Assembly (NCBI GenBank): GCA_020725675.1
Contig: DYEP01000226.1
Span: 1-38,939 of the forward strand
Reading direction: 5' to 3'
DNA from: Symbiobacterium sp.
Lineage (GTDB): Bacteria > Bacillota > Sulfobacillia > DUSP01 > DYEP01
Length of the DNA: 38,939 nt
The translations under genes and the position numbers were made by a program. The notes beneath the pieces are model-generated. The model saw only the letters and a list, made by a program, of their open reading frames with translations, was not told the origin of the DNA and made no database searches. This document shows, piece after piece, positions 15,099 to 23,231 of the stretch (position 1 is its first letter; every line of letters begins with the position of its first letter).

Positions 15099-18000
15099 GT
15101 GAAGCCATTCTTTATACACTTGCACACCCACTCCTACTTTTCTTTTTTAGATGGATCAAGCAGCATCAAGACATTGGTAGAAACCGCTGCAGCGCTGAAC
15201 ATGCCAGCGCTTGCTCTGACAGATCACAATAATGTTTCGGGCGCAGTTCTGTTTCAGCAGACTTCAGAAGAATATGGGATAAGACCCATCCAGGGAGCAG
15301 AACTTTCGCTCAAGGGTGGTTCTCACCTGGTGCTTCTCTGCAACGGGCCAAAGGGTTACGCCAACCTTTGCCGCCTCATTACCTCCGCTTATATGAGTGG
15401 CACAAAATTGCGCCCTGAACTGGATCCCAGCGAGCTCAAGTTTCATTCGGCTCATCTATTTGCACTATCAGGTTGTAGAAAGAGCGAAATAGCAAGACTT
15501 ATATTTCAACGGAATTTTGATAAAGCCCTGGATTTGTGTTATTGGTACAAAGATATTTTTGGCGATCGTTTCTTTTTGGAAATGGAAGCGGGACCGTTAC
15601 CAGGTACACACCTTTTAAATTCACGTTTGAAAGAGCTTTCGGATAAGGCAAAAGTCCCGCTCGTCGTTTCATGTAATGTTCATTACGCTCGCAGAGAGGA
15701 TTTTAAGATACATGATATTCTCACTTGCGTACGTACGCTCACGCAAATTTGGGACGTTCACCCTGAACGGCGTTTAAACCCTGAAAACTACATGAAAGCG
15801 GCATCCGAAATTGTTGTCTTGAACGAATACCCCGAGGTGATGCAGGGGCTTGAGCGGATCGTTTATTCCTGCGAGCCGGCACTGGACTTGAAGGCAAGGC
15901 ACTTCCCGTCGTTCGAAGTACCTTCAGGTCAGACTTCACATGATTACTTGTCCACACTGGTATTCCAAGGAGCAGCCAGGCGTTACGGAAAGGTCACCGA
16001 AAAGGTACGGGCCCGGTTGCTTCAGGAGCTGGATGTCATTTACAGACTGGGTTATTCAGATTACTTCCTCCTCGTATGGGATGTGGCACGATTCGCACGG
16101 GAGAATGGAATAAGGTACGCTGGCAGGGGCTCAGCGGCTGACTCTGCGGTAGCTTACTGCCTTGAAATCACTGAAGTGGATGCTATTGAAAGAGGCCTGT
16201 TATTTGAAAGGTTTCTGAGCCTGGAAAGGGCCCAAAAACCCGACATCGACATCGATTTTGATCAGCGCCACAGGGACCGGGTGGCAGACTATGTCTACAA
16301 GAAATATGGAAACGACCACGTGGCTGCAGTGTGTACCTTCAACACATACAGGGCAAGGTCTGCCGTCCGTGATCTGGGCAAAGTGCTGGGTTACCCTGCC
16401 GAAGAAATAGACCGCATCGCTAAGAGACTGCCGTGGATCCCCGCAGATGGTATTGAACAAGCCATCCCCCACTTCCCCGAGCTCCGGGACGCCCCGGTCA
16501 ACTGGGAAAAATACAGCTTTCTTTTTGAATGCTGTGCTAAAGTGGCAGGCTTCCCAAGACACCTGGGTACTCACCTTGGGGGCCTGGTAATAAGTAAAGA
16601 GCCTGTTTTGAACTATACTCCCCTTCAGCTGGCTGCCAAAGGAATAGCGGTTTCCCAATTTGACAAAGACGCTATAGAAGACCTGGGCCTTGTTAAGCTG
16701 GACCTGCTTTCATTGCGCACCCTGTCTGCAGTAGATATAGCGGTCGCATCAATAAGGGAGGAGCGTCCCGACTTTGATTACGACGCCATTCCCCCTGGGG
16801 ACCCGGATACCTACAGGATGCTCAATACCGGTGAGACCATAGGGGTATTTCAGCTTGAAAGCCCGGCCCAGAGAGCATTGCAATCACGCCTCGGTGCCGA
16901 TTGCATTGAGGACATCGTCGCCAGCGTAGCTTTGATCAGGCCCGGTCCGATCAAGGGCAATATGGTTGAGCCCTTCTTGAGGAGACGTCATGGCGAAGAA
17001 GAGGTATCATACCTTCACCCGAAGCTTCGCCCCATACTTGAAAAGACCTACGGTGTGGTGTTATTTCAGGAACAAGTAATCGAGATCGCCACTACGATCG
17101 CAGGTTTCACGCCAGGCGAAGCCGACAAATTAAGGCGCGTCATGACTCATAGCCGTTCCCAAGCAGAGATGGATGAGATAGGCCGGGAATTCGTAAAAAA
17201 AGCTATGATAAACGGAATAGAAGAAAAGACGGCACATACCATATTCTCATATGTCGCAGGGTATGCCAGTTATGGTTTTTGTGAAGCGCACGCAGCGGCT
17301 TTTGCAAAAACCGCATATAAAACAGCATACCTCATTAGACATTATCCAGCTGAGTTTTTTGCAGCCATCCTATCCATGCAGCCCATGGGTTATTACTCCC
17401 CTCAGGTGATCTGTCAGGAAGCGGCAAGACGGGGTATAAGGATACTAGGACCGGATATAAATGTGAGCCAGAGCGTCTTTTTACCTGAAAATAATACTAT
17501 CCGGGTTTCCTTAAAACAGGTGCAGGGAATGACGGAAGAGCTGCTTTCACGCATACTGAAAGAAAGAGAACACGGTGCTTTCACATCATTTGAGGATTTC
17601 TGCTTGCGGGTCAGACCGGATGCGGATATCCTGCAAAACCTCATCCTGTGCGGGTCTTTCGATAGCATTTCCGACAACAGGAGATTGCTTATGTGGAAAT
17701 TAAAGACAGGTCTGTATTTAAAAAACCCCTTACTTCAACCCAATTATGATATTAAAGATTTCAGCCTTCGGGAAAAGATCTGCCACGAATTTAATATCCT
17801 TGGGCTCATGGTATCGTGCCACATTATGAGTACTTTCAGAAAATGGTTGTCCAGAAAAGGCTTCCTAACCGCCGAACAAGTCAAAAAGGCAAAACCCGGA
17901 TCATTTGTGAAAATAGCTGGTCTGCCTATAAGACCACATAGACCGCCTGTGCGAAGCGGCAAGACCATAGTCTTCATGGCGGTAGCGGACGAAACTGGTA

Positions 18001-18155
18001 TAGTGGATGTGACAGTGTTTGAGCCCATATATCAAAAATGCGGTAGCGCCCTGTTCCGAGAATCACCCCCGCCCCTTTTAATATCCGGCTGTACTGAAAA
18101 AAGAGGAAACCATATTACGATTAATGCATCAAGTCTGGCGCCCTTCCTGGCTTAA
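15099..18155 (+). CDS. dnaE2: Error-prone DNA polymerase, DnaE2 type
   Basis: 1018 residues, C-family replicative-type alpha subunit of the short DnaE2 class. It starts at a GTG preceded by GGGAG. An N-terminal PHP domain is marked by HLHTHSYFSFLDG and ALTDHNNVSG. The polymerase palm has the GRGSAADS segment and catalytic PDIDIDF (about residues 380-386). Further on come FQLESPAQR, RPGPIKGNMVEPF and the FQEQV and GEADKLRR motifs, then helix-hairpin-helix repeats and an OB-fold at the C-terminus (GIVDVTVFEPIYQ). The length suits DnaE2 rather than the longer main DnaE1. It is the last gene of the LexA-controlled cassette and is expected to do translesion synthesis with the ImuB-like protein. 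Confidence 0.9.
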   Translation: MKPFFIHLHTHSYFSFLDGSSSIKTLVETAAALNMPALALTDHNNVSGAVLFQQTSEEYGIRPIQGAELSLKGGSHLVLLCNGPKGYANLCRLITSAYMSGTKLRPELDPSELKFHSAHLFALSGCRKSEIARLIFQRNFDKALDLCYWYKDIFGDRFFLEMEAGPLPGTHLLNSRLKELSDKAKVPLVVSCNVHYARREDFKIHDILTCVRTLTQIWDVHPERRLNPENYMKAASEIVVLNEYPEVMQGLERIVYSCEPALDLKARHFPSFEVPSGQTSHDYLSTLVFQGAARRYGKVTEKVRARLLQELDVIYRLGYSDYFLLVWDVARFARENGIRYAGRGSAADSAVAYCLEITEVDAIERGLLFERFLSLERAQKPDIDIDFDQRHRDRVADYVYKKYGNDHVAAVCTFNTYRARSAVRDLGKVLGYPAEEIDRIAKRLPWIPADGIEQAIPHFPELRDAPVNWEKYSFLFECCAKVAGFPRHLGTHLGGLVISKEPVLNYTPLQLAAKGIAVSQFDKDAIEDLGLVKLDLLSLRTLSAVDIAVASIREERPDFDYDAIPPGDPDTYRMLNTGETIGVFQLESPAQRALQSRLGADCIEDIVASVALIRPGPIKGNMVEPFLRRRHGEEEVSYLHPKLRPILEKTYGVVLFQEQVIEIATTIAGFTPGEADKLRRVMTHSRSQAEMDEIGREFVKKAMINGIEEKTAHTIFSYVAGYASYGFCEAHAAAFAKTAYKTAYLIRHYPAEFFAAILSMQPMGYYSPQVICQEAARRGIRILGPDINVSQSVFLPENNTIRVSLKQVQGMTEELLSRILKEREHGAFTSFEDFCLRVRPDADILQNLILCGSFDSISDNRRLLMWKLKTGLYLKNPLLQPNYDIKDFSLREKICHEFNILGLMVSCHIMSTFRKWLSRKGFLTAEQVKKAKPGSFVKIAGLPIRPHRPPVRSGKTIVFMAVADETGIVDVTVFEPIYQKCGSALFRESPPPLLISGCTEKRGNHITINASSLAPFLA

Positions 18156-18236
18156 ACGCATGACACCCGAACAAGAATAGGGCCACTCCTCCCAGACGTT
18201 TCTTCCATCGCCACTTATCGTCATCGGTACCATATC

Positions 18237-18266
18237 TTGACTGGTCGAGCGTCAGTATGCTATGAT
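18237..18266 (+). promoter_or_regulatory. Promoter of the aldehyde oxidoreductase operon
   Basis: TTGACT, 18-bp spacer, TATGAT, giving a leader of roughly 130 nt. Inside the leader, GGCT...CGGA-gat-TCCG-AGCC can form a small nested stem (about 18273-18297). I do not recognise it as a known riboswitch. Confidence 0.6.
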
Positions 18267-18404
18267 ATTCCTGGCTGGGGCACGGAGATTCCGAGCCTCT
18301 TTACACACTAACCAACTCAGCGTAGTCTTATCCCTCATCAACTTTGTCTGCTCTACACCCGCTTTGCTCCTGCCTTCAGTAATTCAAAAGAAGGAGGAAA
18401 CCGG

Positions 18405-20135
18405 ATGAGAAAGATCCTGCGGGTCAACATGTCTGACCTCTCTCTGGCCTGGGAAGATCTTCCCGAAAAGTACCGGTTCCTGGGAGGAAGAGCGCTTACT
18501 TCCTCAATAGTATGCGACGAGGTCCCGCCCACATGTCATCCTTTGGGTCCAAGCAATAAACTGGTCATCGCTCCTGGTATACTCTCCGGCACGTCTGCAC
18601 CTAGCTCAGGCCGAATTTCTTGCGGCGGAAAGAGCCCTCTAACCGGAACCATAAAGGAGTCAAATGCTGGAGGACTTCCCGCCCAGAAACTCGGGCGCCT
18701 GGGTATTGCGGCCATTATTGTCGAAGGCAAGCCCAAGGACGCAGTATTCAGATTGCTGAAGATCAACAAGGATGGAGCCGAGCTCATTCCTGTGCCAGAG
18801 CTGGTGGGCAAGGGTATGTACGAGACCAACAGACTGCTATGGGACAGGTTCGGTAAAGTCGGAATCATGGGAATAGGCCCAGCCGGGGAAATGCTGCTAA
18901 CGAATGCTGGCATATCCTGCAATGATACGGAGAACGGCCCGGGGAGATACGCCGGACGCGGTGGCCTTGGGGCGCTTATGGGCTCAAAACAGCTGAAGGC
19001 CATTGTGGTAGATGATACCGGTGCTCCCGGAGTCCATATCGCCAACAAGGAGCTATTTGACACCGGCAGAAAGAAGATGGTGAAGGCCCTCACCAGTCAC
19101 GCAGTCACCTCACAGGCTCTTCCCACCTATGGGACTGCAGTACTTATCAATATCATGAACGAGGCGGGTGGACTGCCCACGAGGAATTTCAGCTCAGGTC
19201 GGTTTGAAGGGGCAAAACAGATCAGCGGAGAAGCTATTGCCGAGCTTACCGCCAGCCGCGGCGGCGCCGGCAAGATGGGCCATCCCTGCCATCCCGGCTG
19301 TATCATCAAATGTTCTAATGTCATCCCCTATGAGGACGGAAGCTACCATGTTGCGCCTTTGGAGTATGAGTCGGACTGGGCCCTCGGTGCCAACTGCGGG
19401 ATTGACAACCTTGATGCTATAGCTGAACTGAACCGTATTTGCAATGACGTAGGTCTTGATACGATCGAAGCGGGTTGTACTCTGGCAGTGGCGATGGAAG
19501 CAGGCTTGGCGAAGTTCGGCGATCACGAAGCTGCCATAGAGCTACTCAAAGAAGTTGGAAAGGGTAGCGCCCTTGGTAGAGTGCTGGGCTGCGGTTCCGC
19601 TTCCGTTGCCAGAACGTACGGAGTGACGAGGTGCCCCACAGTAAAGGGCCAGGCAATGCCCGCTTATGAGCCCAGAGCCGTCAAAGGAATCGGGTTCACG
19701 TACGCCACCTCTACAATGGGCGCAGACCATACCGCAGGTTACACCATCGCCCCCGAAATCCTCGGCGTAAGCGGGAAGAGCGATCCGTTTGATCCAAACA
19801 AGGCGGAGCTGGCTCGGAACTTCCAGGCAACAACAACATTCATTGATTCGACCGGGTACTGCTTGTTCATTGCCTTCGCCATACTTGACATACCTGAAGG
19901 TTTCGAGGGGATGATCGAGTCAGTCAACGGTGTAACTGGTTCTGACTGGAAGGGCGACGACGTTTTAGAGCTCGGGAAGCAATGGCTCAAGATGGAGCGG
20001 AAATTCAACCTCGCAGCAGGTTTCGGACCAGTCCATGATAGGGTACCCGAGTTTATGAAATACGAAAAGCTGCCACCGCACGACACAACTTGGGATGTGC
20101 CTGATGAAATGCTGGATGCAGTACACGATTACTAA
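18405..20135 (+). CDS. aor: Tungsten/molybdenum aldehyde:ferredoxin oxidoreductase
   Basis: This 576-residue cytoplasmic enzyme of the AOR family oxidises aldehydes to acids, or the reverse, with ferredoxin as electron partner, using a bis-tungstopterin or molybdopterin and a 4Fe-4S cluster. The N-terminal domain has FLGGRALTS and SAPSSGRISCGGKSPLTGTI. The pterin-contact region includes GRYAGRGGLGALMGSK. Cluster cysteines appear as PCHPGCIIKC (about residues 295-303) with a fourth in STGYCLF (about 486). The DXXGL-like segment is NDVGLDT. The ATG follows AAGGAGGAAACCGG. Two MoaD-like genes follow, consistent with pterin cofactor supply. The actual substrate and metal cannot be told from sequence. 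Confidence 0.93.
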   Translation: MRKILRVNMSDLSLAWEDLPEKYRFLGGRALTSSIVCDEVPPTCHPLGPSNKLVIAPGILSGTSAPSSGRISCGGKSPLTGTIKESNAGGLPAQKLGRLGIAAIIVEGKPKDAVFRLLKINKDGAELIPVPELVGKGMYETNRLLWDRFGKVGIMGIGPAGEMLLTNAGISCNDTENGPGRYAGRGGLGALMGSKQLKAIVVDDTGAPGVHIANKELFDTGRKKMVKALTSHAVTSQALPTYGTAVLINIMNEAGGLPTRNFSSGRFEGAKQISGEAIAELTASRGGAGKMGHPCHPGCIIKCSNVIPYEDGSYHVAPLEYESDWALGANCGIDNLDAIAELNRICNDVGLDTIEAGCTLAVAMEAGLAKFGDHEAAIELLKEVGKGSALGRVLGCGSASVARTYGVTRCPTVKGQAMPAYEPRAVKGIGFTYATSTMGADHTAGYTIAPEILGVSGKSDPFDPNKAELARNFQATTTFIDSTGYCLFIAFAILDIPEGFEGMIESVNGVTGSDWKGDDVLELGKQWLKMERKFNLAAGFGPVHDRVPEFMKYEKLPPHDTTWDVPDEMLDAVHDY

Positions 20136-20146
20136 TTAGACTGAAC

Positions 20147-20175
20147 GAAGGACCCGGGTTCAGCCCGGGTCCTTC
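20147..20175 (+). other. Perfect 12-bp hairpin between the oxidoreductase and MoaD-like genes
   Basis: GAAGGACCCGGG-ttcag-CCCGGGTCCTTC lies 12 bp after the oxidoreductase stop and about 20 bp before the next start. There is no T-tract (CAAGTTGG follows), so it may be a partial terminator, an mRNA stabiliser or a spacer setting lower expression of the MoaD genes. Confidence 0.55.
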
Positions 20176-20196
20176 CAAGTTGGGGGGTGGATTTGC

Positions 20197-20478
20197 TTGA
20201 TAACCGTGTTTCTTTACGGAGATCTGCGTCGGGTGGTCGTGCCGCAGCCTCCTATTACCGAGGATGCTTGCGTCGATCTACCTTCTGACACAGTAGCAAC
20301 TGTACGGGATGTCATACTAAAGCTCGGTCTTTCTCCTGGTGAGGTCAGCCACAAATTTGTCAACCATGTCTACGTTTCAGAAAACTATCCCCTGAGGGAC
20401 GGGGACCGGGTCGCTCTATTCCCGATAAAAATGAGCCTGATTTACAGGCAGTATTTCCCCCGGGCCAATGAGAGGTGA
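20197..20478 (+). CDS. MoaD/ThiS-like beta-grasp protein without a terminal GG
   Basis: 93 residues from a TTG start preceded by GGGGGGTGG. The middle and end follow the MoaD/ThiS ubiquitin-like fold: FVNHVYVSENYPLRDGDRVALFP. Instead of the usual C-terminal Gly-Gly that is thiocarboxylated, it ends in a tail beginning MSLIYRQYF. Sulfur carriage by the standard mechanism therefore seems unlikely. It lies 62 bp after the oxidoreductase and 6 bp before a second MoaD-like gene, so a role as chaperone, cofactor-binding or structural partner of the enzyme is possible but speculative. Confidence 0.7.
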   Translation: MITVFLYGDLRRVVVPQPPITEDACVDLPSDTVATVRDVILKLGLSPGEVSHKFVNHVYVSENYPLRDGDRVALFPIKMSLIYRQYFPRANER

Positions 20479-20484
20479 ACTGAG

Positions 20485-20730
20485 ATGAAAATTGTCGTGA
20501 GGTTATATGCAACTTTGAGGCAATTCGTACCAGGCAGCAGAACGGGTGAACCACTAACAATCGAAGCCAAGGATCACCTTACGGTATCTGAATTGCTTGA
20601 GCATCTTGGGATCCCTGCTGACGTGACCAAGGTCGTGTTTGTAAATGGAAAACAAAGAGAGAGGGACCACGTGCTGCAAGACGGAGACGAAGTCGCTATG
20701 TTCCCTCCCATTGCCGGAGGTTCATGTTAA
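20485..20730 (+). CDS. MoaD-like sulfur-carrier protein
   Basis: 81 residues. A typical MoaD fold: IVVRLYATLRQF at the start, LTVSELLEHLGIP in the helix, VVFVNGKQRERDHVLQDGDEVAMFPPIAGG at the end. MoaD donates sulfur to build molybdopterin, the pterin also used by tungsten enzymes. The protein continues two residues past the Gly-Gly (ending GGSC), so trimming or an altered chemistry would be needed before adenylation of the terminal glycine. The ATG follows GAGAGGTGA. It is the third gene of the oxidoreductase cluster. Confidence 0.8.
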   Translation: MKIVVRLYATLRQFVPGSRTGEPLTIEAKDHLTVSELLEHLGIPADVTKVVFVNGKQRERDHVLQDGDEVAMFPPIAGGSC

Positions 20731-20734
20731 AACC

Positions 20735-20962
20735 TTATTTAGCCTGATACTTGGAGGATTTGCTGAGCCTGTCGCCTCTTAGAGCGATGTATACACCTAT
20801 AACTAACACAGCCACTGAGGCCACAGTTGCAGCAGCACTGAGACTTGTCCTCCAGAAGAAATCCGCGGGCATAGCTGCTTCTTCTACCCCGGCAAATGCG
20901 TGCATACCGCTTAAGAATGTGAGAACAACCACATATAAGCAGACAACTAACCTTCTGCCCAC
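20735..20962 (-). CDS. Small exported or membrane protein, unknown
   Basis: 75 residues from a GTG preceded by GGGGGTAGG at 5 nt. An N-terminal signal-like segment (LVVCLYVVVLTFLSGMHAFA) is followed by a short acidic stretch and one clear transmembrane helix (AATVASVAVLVIGVYIAL), with a basic cytoplasmic-type tail (RGDRLSKSSKYQAK). No family is recognised. It converges with the MoaD-like gene 4 bp away, and no terminator is visible between them. The good ribosome site and the ordered topology support it as a real gene. Confidence 0.6.
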   Translation of the reverse strand: MGRRLVVCLYVVVLTFLSGMHAFAGVEEAAMPADFFWRTSLSAAATVASVAVLVIGVYIALRGDRLSKSSKYQAK

Positions 20963-21112
20963 TGAAGCCTACCCCCTTTTTGGGAATTTTATAAATTCTT
21001 AGTTAATCGTGAACGTGAAGCCAATCACTTTTAATGTTTCTCTCCAATTTATGCAATTCCTTCTTAAAAATTGCGTGTTTTCAACATCGTGTTTTTAACA
21101 AACAACAAACAT

Positions 21113-21144
21113 AAACCGGGGCCCGTGGTTTAGGACCCCGGTTT
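21113..21144 (-). terminator. groESL terminator hairpin
   Basis: On the minus strand AAACCGGGG...CCCCGGTTT forms a 9-bp stem with a 14-nt loop, 18 bp beyond the groEL stop, followed by ATGTTTGTTG. Confidence 0.6.
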
Positions 21145-21161
21145 CCAGGTCTTCTATCTTA

Positions 21162-23104
<1,943 letters not shown>

Positions 23105-23131
23105 TCTTGGCTTGACCTCCCTTCAGAATTG

Positions 23132-23158
23132 TTAGCACTCGCTTAAGGTGAGTGCTAC
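23132..23158. promoter_or_regulatory. CIRCE element (HrcA operator) of groESL
   Basis: TTAGCACTC-N9-GAGTGCTAC matches the CIRCE consensus TTAGCACTC-N9-GAGTGCTAA except for the last base. It lies just downstream of the groES promoter -10 box, where HrcA represses transcription until heat stress. Confidence 0.95.
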
Positions 23159-23167
23159 CAAGTAGAT

Positions 23168-23196
23168 ATTATAGGCATCTTCTTCATATCTGTCAA
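23168..23196 (-). promoter_or_regulatory. Sigma-A promoter of groESL
   Basis: On the minus strand TTGACA, 17-bp spacer, TATAAT: both hexamers are perfect. Transcription would run directly into the CIRCE element. Confidence 0.9.
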
Positions 23197-23231
23197 CTTT
23201 AAACCTGAATTTCCAGCTAAAACTTTTTGAG

